DNA of 32,404 bases, from NCBI GenBank assembly GCA_900544685.1, contig UQWA01000033.1, positions 1-32,404 on the forward strand, read 5' to 3'. Below, one piece after another: positions 23,867 through 32,351 of the stretch. The stretch is from an uncultured Lachnospiraceae bacterium. Lineage in GTDB: Bacteria > Bacillota > Clostridia > Lachnospirales > Lachnospiraceae. Numbering within the stretch: the stretch's first letter is position 1; every line of letters begins with the position of its first letter. The position numbers and the translations under genes were made by a program. Under the pieces are notes generated by a model, which searched no databases, was not told the origin of the DNA, and was given only the letters and a program-made list of their open reading frames with translations.

Positions 23867-24904
23867 TTACTCAATGCCTGTCACGGATGTAATCTCGCTG
23901 CTGATCTCCTGCACAGCTTCCGACGGTGTATAATCTTTACTTCCATATAAGTATGAATGAAGCTGGCTGACATTTTCTGCCAGATCTACCGCTACTACGC
24001 AGTCACTGCCATTGATATCCATTGTCGTTTTATCAAATGGAAATCCTACCGTATCATCCGTGGTATATTTTCCGATTCCAGTCATCAGTTTTGCCATATC
24101 AGTAACAGACAAACTGGTAGAAACCATTGGAAGAATGGTATCGATCATTTCATTTAACTGAATAAGATCACAGTCTTGTGCTTTCTTCAGCACCTGTTCC
24201 AACACGGTTCTCTGCCTCTCTGTTCTCTCATAGTCCAGACCGATATAGCGGATACGACTGTACGCCAGTGCCTGCATACCATTAAGATGCTGCAAACCAG
24301 GTCCCGGTATATCCTCGCATTCCTGACCCAGAACCTCTCTTTCTTCCACAAGGTATCCATTCAGCCAGACTACCTCTCCTTCTGACAGGGTAATATCTAC
24401 ACCTCCGAACATATCTACCAGTCCCACCAACGCCTGGAAATTCACTGTCACATAATCTGTAATGTTTAGATCCAGATTCTTATTCAGCATGCTGATAGAC
24501 TGCTGTGCCCCGCCAACGGAATATACTTCTGTGCACTTCCGGTATTCACCATCTGTGGTATCCAGATAGGTATCTCTGTATACCGATGCCAGGTGCACTT
24601 CTTTTGTTTCATTATTAATACTGCAAACCATGATGGTATCACTGTTCACCCCAGACTCCAGTTCGCCTGTACGGGAATCTACGCCAAACAATGCCAGTGT
24701 TGTATAGTTCTTCATCCGGTTCCATTCATTCTCCGGTATATCTTTATTCACTATCAGCTGATCTTCCCGTATGGTTGTCTTTGTAATCTTCGTATATTTG
24801 TATGCAAGAAACAATCCAAGTGCCAGCGCTGTCAGCACCAGTATCTCAAACAGAAACTTTATCCAACGAAATCTCTTTCTCTTTCTTCTCTTCTTTTTAC
24901 TCAT
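23867..24904 (-). CDS. LytR-CpsA-Psr (LCP) family cell-wall ligase
   Basis: LCP proteins transfer polyprenyl-phosphate-linked glycopolymers onto peptidoglycan outside the membrane. The 345-residue protein has a very basic cytoplasmic start (KKKRRKRKRFR), one membrane helix (about 17-36) and an LCP domain (about 68-285). Conserved phosphate-binding residues are Asp76 and Arg78 (FGVDSR), Asp89 (NSDTIM), Arg110 and Asp111 (SVYRDTYLD), and the later arginines in YSRIRY and ERTERQR. The C-terminal ~50 residues are variable. No ribosome site precedes the ATG; the promoter is so close that the message may be leaderless. The attached polymer is not known. Confidence 0.93.
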   Translation of the reverse strand: MSKKKRRKRKRFRWIKFLFEILVLTALALGLFLAYKYTKITKTTIREDQLIVNKDIPENEWNRMKNYTTLALFGVDSRTGELESGVNSDTIMVCSINNETKEVHLASVYRDTYLDTTDGEYRKCTEVYSVGGAQQSISMLNKNLDLNITDYVTVNFQALVGLVDMFGGVDITLSEGEVVWLNGYLVEEREVLGQECEDIPGPGLQHLNGMQALAYSRIRYIGLDYERTERQRTVLEQVLKKAQDCDLIQLNEMIDTILPMVSTSLSVTDMAKLMTGIGKYTTDDTVGFPFDKTTMDINGSDCVVAVDLAENVSQLHSYLYGSKDYTPSEAVQEISSEITSVTGIE

Positions 24905-24911
24905 AATTGTA

Positions 24912-24940
24912 AGTATAACATATCTGTTTTATTTCCTCAA
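24912..24940 (-). promoter_or_regulatory. Promoter of the LCP gene, giving a near-leaderless start
   Basis: The minus strand has TTGAGG (24935-24940), a 17-nt spacer and TATACT (24912-24917). Transcription should start about 7 nt later, at or beside the A of the ATG (24904). Confidence 0.55.
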
Positions 24941-24947
24941 TAAACAC

Positions 24948-24975
24948 TTGCATTTTTTAAATTATCAGTTACAAT
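24948..24975 (+). promoter_or_regulatory. Candidate promoter of the ABC-F gene
   Basis: TTGCAT (24948-24953), a 16-nt spacer and TACAAT (24970-24975) lie ~47 bp before the ABC-F start, divergent from the LCP promoter. A second -10-like TATTAT occurs nearer the gene, so the exact start is uncertain. Confidence 0.4.
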
Positions 24976-25022
24976 ACAGTATGAGACTTATTGGATAGTT
25001 ATTATAGGTTAAGGAGAATTTT

Positions 25023-26660
25023 ATGATCAGTGCAAATAATGTGACACTGCGTATTGGTAAAAAAGCATTATTCGAAGATGTGAATATCAAATTTACCGAA
25101 GGCAACTGTTATGGTCTGATCGGTGCCAACGGTGCCGGCAAGTCCACATTTCTAAAAATCCTGTCCGGAGAACTGGACACCACTAACGGTGATATTGTAA
25201 TTACACCTGGACAACGTCTGTCCGTTCTGGAACAGAACCATTTCAAATATGATGAATATCCTGTTCTGGATACCGTAATCATGGGTAATCAGCGACTGTA
25301 CGATATCATGAAGGAAAAGGAAGCCATCTATGCCAAACCTGATTTTTCAGATGAAGACGGAATCCGCGCCAGCGAACTGGAAGGTGAATTTGCAGAAATG
25401 AACGGATGGGAAGCTGAGTCCGATGCAGCTCAGCTCTTGAATGGTCTGGGTATTGATACAGAGCTTCATTACTCTATCATGAAAGACTTAAGCGGTAGCG
25501 AAAAAGTCAAGGTTCTGCTGGCTAGAGCTCTGTTCGGTAATCCTGATATTCTGCTTCTGGACGAGCCGACTAACCACCTGGATCTGGCTGCCATCGAATG
25601 GCTGGAGGAGTTCCTGATTAACTTTAACAATACCGTTATCGTAGTATCCCATGACCGTTATTTCTTGAATAAGGTATGTACTCATACCGCTGATATTGAC
25701 TACGGCAAGATTCAGCTCTACGCCGGCAACTATGACTTCTGGTATGAATCCAGTCAGTTGATGATTAAACAGATGAAGGAAGCCAACAAGAAGAAGGAAG
25801 AAAAGATCAAGGAACTGCAGGAATTTATTTCCCGGTTCAGTGCCAATGCTTCCAAGTCCAAACAGGCGACCTCCAGAAAACGTGCTCTGGAAAAAATTGA
25901 GCTGGATACGATCAAACCATCCAGCCGTAAGTATCCATATATTGATTTCCGTCCAAACCGTGAGATCGGTAATGAAGTTCTGTCTGTGGAAGGTCTGACA
26001 AAGACCATCGATGGTGTAAAAGTTCTGGATAACCTGACCTTTACCGTAGGTCATGATGACAAGATTGCTCTGGTAGGTGGTAACGAGCTTGCCAAGACCG
26101 TTCTTCTTCAGATCCTGTCTGGTGAAATGGAACCAGATTCCGGAAGCTACAAATGGGGTGTTACTACAACCCAGTCCTACTTCCCGAAGGATTACACCAA
26201 AGAGTTCGATAATGATCTGATCATTGTAGACTGGCTGACTCAGTATTCCGAGATCAAGGATGCCACTTATGTACGTGGTTTCCTGGGACGTATGCTCTTC
26301 GCCGGTGATGACGGTGTGAAGAAGGTCAAAGTTCTCTCCGGTGGTGAAAAGGTACGCTGCCTTCTCTCCAAGATGATGATCAGTGGGGCTAACGTCCTGC
26401 TCTTTGACGAACCGACGAACCATCTGGATATGGAATCTATTACCGCATTGAATAACGGTATGATTAAATTCCCTGGTGTAATCATTTTCACATCCCGTGA
26501 CCACCAGATCGTTCAGACGACTGCTAACCGTATCATGGAGATCCTGCCAAACGGTTCCATGATCGACAAGATCACTACTTATGATGAATATCTGGCAAGT
26601 GATGAAATGGCAAGAAAACGTCAGGTATATACAGCCGATACTTCTGAAGATGACAACTAA
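25023..26660 (+). CDS. ABC-F family ATPase, YbiT/YkpA-like
   Basis: This 545-residue soluble protein has two ATP-binding domains and no membrane part, the ABC-F plan; such proteins act on the ribosome. The first domain has Walker A GANGAGKST (34-42), signature LSGSE (156-160), Walker B LLLDEPTNHLD and H-loop SHDR (209-212). The linker (about 245-300) is charged and helical. The second domain is altered: Walker A reads GGNELAKT (352-359) and the H-loop reads SRDH (491-494), while LSGGE (438-442) and LLFDEPTNHLD are intact. AAGGAG lies 7 nt before the ATG. YbiT/YkpA likeness is judged from length and from KWGVTTTQSYFPKDY. A resistance role is not indicated. Confidence 0.92.
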   Translation: MISANNVTLRIGKKALFEDVNIKFTEGNCYGLIGANGAGKSTFLKILSGELDTTNGDIVITPGQRLSVLEQNHFKYDEYPVLDTVIMGNQRLYDIMKEKEAIYAKPDFSDEDGIRASELEGEFAEMNGWEAESDAAQLLNGLGIDTELHYSIMKDLSGSEKVKVLLARALFGNPDILLLDEPTNHLDLAAIEWLEEFLINFNNTVIVVSHDRYFLNKVCTHTADIDYGKIQLYAGNYDFWYESSQLMIKQMKEANKKKEEKIKELQEFISRFSANASKSKQATSRKRALEKIELDTIKPSSRKYPYIDFRPNREIGNEVLSVEGLTKTIDGVKVLDNLTFTVGHDDKIALVGGNELAKTVLLQILSGEMEPDSGSYKWGVTTTQSYFPKDYTKEFDNDLIIVDWLTQYSEIKDATYVRGFLGRMLFAGDDGVKKVKVLSGGEKVRCLLSKMMISGANVLLFDEPTNHLDMESITALNNGMIKFPGVIIFTSRDHQIVQTTANRIMEILPNGSMIDKITTYDEYLASDEMARKRQVYTADTSEDDN

Positions 26661-26683
26661 GATTTTTTGATACATCTAAAAGC

Positions 26684-26724
26684 AAAAATGAGATCCACCT
26701 CTATAGGACGGATCTCATTTTTTT
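26684..26724. terminator. Bidirectional terminator between ABC-F gene and oppA
   Basis: AAAAATGAGATCC (26684-26696) pairs with GGATCTCATTTTT (26710-26722), followed on the plus strand by T residues to 26724. The complementary strand also ends in a T run, so it serves the converging ABC-F and opp transcripts. Confidence 0.85.
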
Positions 26725-26744
26725 GTGTTCTTTGTATTTCTGTT

Positions 26745-28352
26745 CTACTGTGCCAATGTTGCGAAACGATACATCGGTTCACCTTTGTCATTGGTAGTCA
26801 CATTGGAGATACTTGGGTTAATCAGACAGATGTATACCTGAGTTACCACCGGTATCACATAAAAGTTTTCGCTTACCAGAATGTTCTGCGCTTCATGCAG
26901 ATACTGGTTTCGTTCTGCCTGATCATCCGTTGCATTGGAATTGGCAATTGCTTCATCAAATGCTGCATCGGCAACTCCATTGTAATTGGATGTGGAATCA
27001 CTGGTATACAGGCTCAGGAAGTTAATCGGATCATTATAATCTGCTGTCCAGCTGTGACGAATCAGTTCATAATTGCCATCTTTCTTATCCTGTGCATATA
27101 CTTCGTCTTCTTCTCCCACCAGTTCAATGTTAATATTCAAAACAGATTTTAACTGCGCCTGAATTGCCTGTGCCATCAGAGAATCCTTCTCACTGTTCGG
27201 GTATTTGTAAGTCAGTGTTGGGAATCCATCTCCATTTGGATAACCTGCTTCTGCCAGAAGTTCCTGTGCTTTTTCTGCATTTTCTTCAAACAGCGGATCC
27301 TGTTCATCTTTGAAATACTGGTCACTGCTGTTAGAGAGCATATATTCTGCCACATAATTTACAGACGGAATATAGTCAGAGCCGATCACATCACAGATCT
27401 GCTGACGAGACAGTGCAAGGGCAATTGCTTCCCTTACCTGTTCATTATCCAGCGGTGCCACACTTAAGTTTGGAAGCATGAATTTGGATGTCAGCATGGT
27501 CCAGATAAAGAGTCCATCTTCTTCTGTATACTGATCTTTCACATAATCTGGAAGACCGGTCACCACATCTACTTCTCCTGTCTGGTATGCGGAAAGAAGC
27601 GCTGTCTGGTCACTGATAAACTGCACATTAATCTTATCCAGACTTACTTTATCTGCCTGATAGTAATATGGGTTTTTTACTACCGTATAGCCTACACCAT
27701 CTGTGTATGATTCCAGTGTAAAAGCGCCATTTCCAAGGGAAGTTGCAGGATCCTGCCACCACGCATCATTCTCATTAGTTGCAGCTCCTTCTTTAGATGG
27801 ATAAAATACTGGCATGGACATCATCTTCAGGAAATAACTGCACGGTGCATCCAGCGTAATTTCCAGCGTCTGGTCATCTACAGCCACTGCCTTCACGTCT
27901 TCCAGAGTTCCTTCTCCACTGTTATATTCTTCTGCTCCACTGATATTAAACAGCATATTTGCATAAATTGCATTACCGTTATTTGGATCCAGAGCACGGT
28001 CGATGGTATTAACAAAATCTGCTGCTGTTACATCAGATCCGTCACTCCACTGGTTTTCTCTTAAATGAAATGTCCATACCAGTCCGTCATCACTGGTATC
28101 CACACTTTCTGCAGATTCATAAATCAGATTGCCTTCACTGTCATAGCTTACCAGCCCGTCTGTACAGAGCTTTGCATATTCCGTCCACATATCCAGAGCG
28201 AATCCCGCCGGATCCAGTCCACCTGTAGAAGATACCGTCGCAATAGTGATCTCCCCGCCCTGTGTGCTTTCTGCATCCGCTGCGAAAGTCCCAACCGGCA
28301 TAGTGCATACCATCGACGCAGCTGTGATTACACTGATCAGTCTTTTTTTCAT
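26745..28352 (-). CDS. oppA: Peptide ABC transporter substrate-binding protein (family 5)
   Basis: This 535-residue extracytoplasmic binding protein of the OppA/DppA type captures oligopeptides for the OppBCDF importer encoded just upstream. It has a family-5 body: GGLDPAGFALDMWTEYAKLCTDGLVSYD near the start, WTFHLRENQWSDGSDVTAADFVNTIDRAL, and the later LSRQQICDVI and NPLF-like segments. The signal peptide (about 1-24) ends in TFA-ADA, a signal-peptidase-I site. There is no convincing lipobox (Cys16 is preceded by SMV), which is unusual for a Gram-positive binding protein. AAAGGAG precedes the ATG. It is last in the operon. Confidence 0.92.
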   Translation of the reverse strand: MKKRLISVITAASMVCTMPVGTFAADAESTQGGEITIATVSSTGGLDPAGFALDMWTEYAKLCTDGLVSYDSEGNLIYESAESVDTSDDGLVWTFHLRENQWSDGSDVTAADFVNTIDRALDPNNGNAIYANMLFNISGAEEYNSGEGTLEDVKAVAVDDQTLEITLDAPCSYFLKMMSMPVFYPSKEGAATNENDAWWQDPATSLGNGAFTLESYTDGVGYTVVKNPYYYQADKVSLDKINVQFISDQTALLSAYQTGEVDVVTGLPDYVKDQYTEEDGLFIWTMLTSKFMLPNLSVAPLDNEQVREAIALALSRQQICDVIGSDYIPSVNYVAEYMLSNSSDQYFKDEQDPLFEENAEKAQELLAEAGYPNGDGFPTLTYKYPNSEKDSLMAQAIQAQLKSVLNINIELVGEEDEVYAQDKKDGNYELIRHSWTADYNDPINFLSLYTSDSTSNYNGVADAAFDEAIANSNATDDQAERNQYLHEAQNILVSENFYVIPVVTQVYICLINPSISNVTTNDKGEPMYRFATLAQ

Positions 28353-28393
28353 AGTTTGTTTTTCTCCTTTATTTTCTCCCTTTAGCGGGTATT

Positions 28394-29362
28394 TTACTCA
28401 TATAAGGTACAGGCTACCTGTTCTTCTCCCACTGTCCTTAATTCCGGCATCTGCTCCCTGCACTTTTCTGTGCAGTACTTACATCTGGTAGAAAAAGGAC
28501 ATCCATTCGGTACATGAATCGGGCTTGGGACTTCCCCTTCCAGAATAATACGTTTTCCAAGCCCTGTGTAATCCGGGTCGGCCACTGGTATGGATGAAAT
28601 CAATGCTTTCGTATAAGGATGCTTCGGATTCTGATATACTTCCGCCGCAGGGCCAATCTCTACCAGATGTCCCAGATACATTACACCTATGTTATGGCTG
28701 ATGTGACGCACTGCATTCAGATCATGGGCTACTACAATATAAGAGATCTTCCGTTCATCCTGAATTTTCTCCAGCAGATTAATGATCTGTGCCTGAATCG
28801 ACACATCAAGCGCGGAAAACGGTTCATCACAGACGATAAACTCCGGATTCAGTGCCAAGGTTCTGGCAATCCCGATTCTCTGGCGCTGACCGCCGGAGAA
28901 TTCATGTGGATAACGACGAATATGGTCCGGCTTTAATCCGACTGTCTCCATCAGCTGCTGCACCCGCTCCATGCGCTCTTTCGGATTATACATCTGATAG
29001 ATCTCCATTGGTTCTGCGATCGTCTCTCCCACTGTAAAACGAGGATTCAGACTCGCATAAGGATCCTGAAAAATCATCTGCATTTTCTGTCGGTAAGGAT
29101 GCATCTGTTTTTCATTCAATTTGGTAATATCTGTTCCATTAAAATAAATGTGCCCACTGTCAGGCTGATGCACCTTCAGCACAGTCCGTCCAAGAGAGCT
29201 TTTTCCGCAGCCGGACTCTCCTACAATTCCCAGCGTTTCTCCTTTTCCGATAGAAAAGCTGATATCGTTAACAGCTTTTACATATTGCTTTTTTTCAAAG
29301 AGTTTTCCCTTCACCGGAAAAAACTTTTTCAGATGTTCTACTCTGATAACCGGTTCACTCAT
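28394..29362 (-). CDS. oppF: Oligopeptide ABC transporter ATP-binding protein OppF
   Basis: One of the two ATPases of the peptide importer. The 322 residues contain Walker A GESGCGKSS (48-56), Q-loop QMIFQDPYASLNPR, signature FSGGQRQRIGIARTL, Walker B FIVCDEPFSALDVS and the switch AHDL. The C-terminal oligopeptide-transporter extension has Cys residues CPFSTRCKYCTEKC and a later Cys near the end; in related DppD/OppD proteins this region can hold an iron-sulfur cluster. Its ATG overlaps the oppD stop (ATGA), so the two subunits are translated together. Confidence 0.95.
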   Translation of the reverse strand: MSEPVIRVEHLKKFFPVKGKLFEKKQYVKAVNDISFSIGKGETLGIVGESGCGKSSLGRTVLKVHQPDSGHIYFNGTDITKLNEKQMHPYRQKMQMIFQDPYASLNPRFTVGETIAEPMEIYQMYNPKERMERVQQLMETVGLKPDHIRRYPHEFSGGQRQRIGIARTLALNPEFIVCDEPFSALDVSIQAQIINLLEKIQDERKISYIVVAHDLNAVRHISHNIGVMYLGHLVEIGPAAEVYQNPKHPYTKALISSIPVADPDYTGLGKRIILEGEVPSPIHVPNGCPFSTRCKYCTEKCREQMPELRTVGEEQVACTLYE

Positions 29363-30420
29363 GCCTCTTTCTGCCTCTCTCTTTCCTGTGCTTCTACCAG
29401 TTCCCGCGCCTTATCCTTGCAGTACAGCCAGCAGCTGCAGCTATGTTCTTCACTGAATATGGTCTCACATGGCTTATAGTCTTTGCATATCTTCATTGCC
29501 TTGTCACACCGGCTGCAAAAAGCACATCCTGTATTCAAATTCAGGAGATTCTGCGGTGTTCCGGGAATATAATGAAGAGGTACTCGCTCCTCCTCTATCT
29601 TTCCAATACTATCCAGAAGTCCCCTGGTATATGGATGCTTTGTCTCCTTGAAGATCTCTCTTACCGTTCCCCTTTCTACAATCTCTCCGCCATACATAAT
29701 GATGATCTTGTCGCATAACTCTGCCACTACTCCCAGGTCATGAGTAATCACAATTGCGCTGGCTCCCATGCCTTTTACTGACTGCTCAATCAGACTCAGG
29801 ATCTGAGCCTGTACTGTCACATCCAGTGCAGTAGTCGGTTCATCCGCGATCAGCAGTTTGGGATCACAGGCCAGTGCTGCTGCTATGATAATACGCTGCC
29901 TCATTCCACCGGAAAATTCGTATGGATACTGCTTCATACGCTTCTCGGGATTGGAGATTCCTACCTGTTCCAGAAGTCTGACTGCCTGTTTCCATGCTTC
30001 TTCTTTGGAACACTTTTTATGTTTCCGAATGCCTTCTGTCATCTGTACTCCGATCTTCAGCACCGGATTCAGATAAGTCATCGGATCCTGAAATACCATC
30101 CCGATCTCTTTTCCACGGATCCCCATCATCATCTTTTCATGCTCTTTTTTCTCCTGTTTTGTGGATAAATGTGCCGTGGAAAGTTCTCTTCCTTCAAAAC
30201 GGATACTTCCGCTTTTTACTTCTGCATTTTCTGCCAGCAGATTCATAACTGACAACATGCTGACAGATTTTCCGGAACCGGATTCTCCTACAATTCCAAG
30301 AATTTCCCGTGTATTTAACTGGAAATTCACGCCCCGGACTGCATGAATCATGCCCTGTCTGGTGGAAAAATCCACGGTCAGATCCTCTATTTTCAGTAAT
30401 TCTCTATGTAAATTATCCAT
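29359..30420 (-). CDS. oppD: Oligopeptide ABC transporter ATP-binding protein OppD
   Basis: The second ATPase of the importer, 353 residues. It has Walker A GESGSGKS, GMVFQDPMTYLNPVLKIG (Q-loop), signature FSGGMRQRIIIAAAL, Walker B LLIADEPTTALDVT and the switch THDLGVVAE. The C-terminal extension is Cys-rich (GCAFCSRCDKAMKIC, then further Cys to CSCWLYC), more so than in OppF. It begins with ATG overlapping the last base of the oppC stop (TAATG), and its end overlaps oppF by 4 bp. AGGAAG lies before the start. Confidence 0.95.
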   Translation of the reverse strand: MDNLHRELLKIEDLTVDFSTRQGMIHAVRGVNFQLNTREILGIVGESGSGKSVSMLSVMNLLAENAEVKSGSIRFEGRELSTAHLSTKQEKKEHEKMMMGIRGKEIGMVFQDPMTYLNPVLKIGVQMTEGIRKHKKCSKEEAWKQAVRLLEQVGISNPEKRMKQYPYEFSGGMRQRIIIAAALACDPKLLIADEPTTALDVTVQAQILSLIEQSVKGMGASAIVITHDLGVVAELCDKIIIMYGGEIVERGTVREIFKETKHPYTRGLLDSIGKIEEERVPLHYIPGTPQNLLNLNTGCAFCSRCDKAMKICKDYKPCETIFSEEHSCSCWLYCKDKARELVEAQERERQKEA

Positions 30421-31334
30421 TAACGTCTTCCTTTCGGGTTCAGTGCCTCTTCCAGTCCGTCCCCTATAAAGTTCAATGCAAAAATCACCACGCAGATTAC
30501 CGCTACCGGATACACCATCTGCATTGGATATTTCGCCAGAAGCATCTTCGCATCCTGTGCCAGTGTTCCCAGGCTGGCTGCCGGTGCGGAAATGCCGATT
30601 CCGATAAAACTCAAAAATGCTTCATTAAAAATCGCCTGTGGTACCATCAGAGTTGCCGTTACAATGATTGGTCCCATGGCATTTACGACCAGATGACGAA
30701 ACAGGATTCTCTTTTTGGATGCTCCCATAACAAAAGCTGCTACTGCAAATTCCCGTTCTTTCAGTGTAATGACTTCACTGCGGACAATTCGCGCCATATT
30801 TACCCAGCCGTTTACACAAATACCTATCATGACACTATACACATTGGATCCTAGTATCAACATAATCAGAATGATATAGATCATGGCAGGAACAGAATAG
30901 ATCACATCTACCATTCTCATCATGACCATATCCACTTTGCCGCCGATGTATCCTGCGATTCCACCATAAATAATACCAATCACCACATTCACTGCCGTTG
31001 CCACAAAACCTATCATCAGACTGATACGCGCCCCATACAACACACGGGTAAATTCATCTCGTCCCATCTGATCTGTTCCAAACCAGTGTGCCAGAGATGC
31101 TCCCTGATTGGAAATCATAGTATCCATTCCATCATAAGGATATGGCGAAATCCATGGACCAATCACTGCTATGGCAACGATTATTCCCAGCAGAATTAAT
31201 CCCACCAGTGCTCTTTTATTACTGCAAAACCGTTCCCACACATCCTTGGCAAAAGATTTACTTTTCATGGCTATGTATTCTTCATTTTTTTCACTGGCAG
31301 GAAGCGGTTCAAAATACTCTTCCGGTTTTAACAT
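30420..31334 (-). CDS. oppC: Oligopeptide ABC transporter permease OppC
   Basis: Membrane-spanning subunit of the peptide importer, 304 residues. It has a cytoplasmic N-terminal stretch (about 1-40), one helix (RALVGLILLGIIVAIAVIGPWIS) and, after HWFGTDQMGRDEFTRVLYGARISL, the five-helix permease core with the EAA-type loop (VMGASKKRILFRHLVVNAMGPIIV). The start at 31334 has GAGG 9 nt upstream; a GTG five codons earlier overlaps the oppB stop and could be used instead. The C-terminal GDGLEEALNPKGRR is typical. Confidence 0.95.
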   Translation of the reverse strand: MLKPEEYFEPLPASEKNEEYIAMKSKSFAKDVWERFCSNKRALVGLILLGIIVAIAVIGPWISPYPYDGMDTMISNQGASLAHWFGTDQMGRDEFTRVLYGARISLMIGFVATAVNVVIGIIYGGIAGYIGGKVDMVMMRMVDVIYSVPAMIYIILIMLILGSNVYSVMIGICVNGWVNMARIVRSEVITLKEREFAVAAFVMGASKKRILFRHLVVNAMGPIIVTATLMVPQAIFNEAFLSFIGIGISAPAASLGTLAQDAKMLLAKYPMQMVYPVAVICVVIFALNFIGDGLEEALNPKGRR

Positions 31335-31345
31335 ACTTACAGACC

Positions 31346-32263
31346 TCACTTTTCCAGTTTGATACGTGGATCTACCAGTGCACAGATCATATCTGAAATC
31401 AGATTACAGAGCACCAGTATAATTCCAAGAAATATGGTAAGTCCCATAATTACTGTATAATCTCGATTGCTGACAGAATTGACAAACTCACGTCCTATTC
31501 CAGGTATAGTAAAGATATTCTCTACCACGAAACTACCGGTAAGAAGAAATGCCACCATCGGTCCGGATATGGTAATCACAGGAATCATGGCATTTTTCAG
31601 AATATGTACAAAAGAAATACGCGTTTTACTGATTCCTTTTGCTTTTGCCATAATCACATAGTCCTGATGCATGGCTTCGGAATAACTGCTTTTGACCAAC
31701 TTGGATATCTGGGCAAGTGGATATACTGTCATGGCCGTTACAGGCAGAATATAATGTTTCCAGCTTCCCAGTCCTACTACCGGGAACCATTTCAACGTAA
31801 CTCCACAGACCAGCATCAGCAAAAGTGCCAGCACATAGTTGGGAATGCTGATTCCAAGAACCGTGAGGAACATCAAACTTCCCCGTACCCCCTCTTTTCT
31901 GGTAACTGCCATGGCAATACCGAGAACCGTTCCAAGAATCAATGCAATAATAAATGCAATCAGGCCAATCTGTATTGTATAGGGTGCTTCCTGCATAATC
32001 AGCTGATTTACAGTTGTCCCAACTTTCTTATAGGATATTCCCAAATCTCCATGAGAAAGATTCTTCAGATACATACCAAACTGTACATACACCGGCTGAT
32101 CCAGACCATAATAGCTCATAATCCGGTCCTGCACCGCCTGATTCACATTACTGATATCAAAAGGATTTCCAGGCATCAGCCTGGTCAGAAAAAAAGTGAC
32201 TGTAATGAGTGCGAACAGACTGACCAGTCCCATCAGAAGCCGCTTCGTAATATATTTCGCCAT
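31346..32263 (-). CDS. oppB: Oligopeptide ABC transporter permease OppB
   Basis: First gene of the operon and the second membrane subunit, 305 residues. It begins MAKYITKRLLMGLVSLFALITVTFFLTRLMPGNPF as is standard for OppB, then QVQDRIMSYYGLDQPVYVQF-like sequence (AVQDRIMSYYGLDQPVYVQF). The six-helix core has an EAA-type loop (DYVIMAKAKGISKTRISFVHILKNAMIPVI) and it ends LISDMICALVDPRIKLEK. AAGGAG lies before the ATG. The promoter and an inverted repeat next to the ribosome site are listed separately. Peptide specificity is not readable from sequence. Confidence 0.95.
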   Translation of the reverse strand: MAKYITKRLLMGLVSLFALITVTFFLTRLMPGNPFDISNVNQAVQDRIMSYYGLDQPVYVQFGMYLKNLSHGDLGISYKKVGTTVNQLIMQEAPYTIQIGLIAFIIALILGTVLGIAMAVTRKEGVRGSLMFLTVLGISIPNYVLALLLMLVCGVTLKWFPVVGLGSWKHYILPVTAMTVYPLAQISKLVKSSYSEAMHQDYVIMAKAKGISKTRISFVHILKNAMIPVITISGPMVAFLLTGSFVVENIFTIPGIGREFVNSVSNRDYTVIMGLTIFLGIILVLCNLISDMICALVDPRIKLEK

Positions 32264-32275
32264 TATATACTCCTT

Positions 32276-32291
32276 ACCGAACGATATCGGT
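32276..32291 (-). repeat. Inverted repeat between the opp transcript start and ribosome site
   Basis: ACCGA and TCGGT (5-bp arms, 6-nt loop containing CGATATCG) lie between the predicted opp transcript start and the AAGGA ribosome site. It could be an operator or a small leader hairpin; the stem is short, so it may also be chance. Confidence 0.3.
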
Positions 32292-32310
32292 TAATTTAGT
32301 TCTCAAACTC

Positions 32311-32339
32311 ATTATATTGTAGCACTTTGACGCGTTAAA
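32311..32339 (-). promoter_or_regulatory. Sigma-A promoter of the opp operon
   Basis: The minus strand has TTTAAC (32334-32339), a 17-nt spacer and a perfect TATAAT (32311-32316). The -35 is weak, so an activator may help. The IS-like hairpins begin only ~18 bp further upstream. Confidence 0.6.
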
Positions 32340-32351
32340 TTCAATATGTAA

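Noticed and set aside
25488..26675. 395-codon open frame opposite the ABC-F gene
   Set aside because: It lies entirely antisense to a well-recognised gene, has no ribosome site or family features, and its length reflects codon use of the true gene.
31604..32299. 231-codon plus-strand frame
   Set aside because: It is antisense to oppB and of His/Cys/Gln-rich composition typical of reverse-strand shadows.
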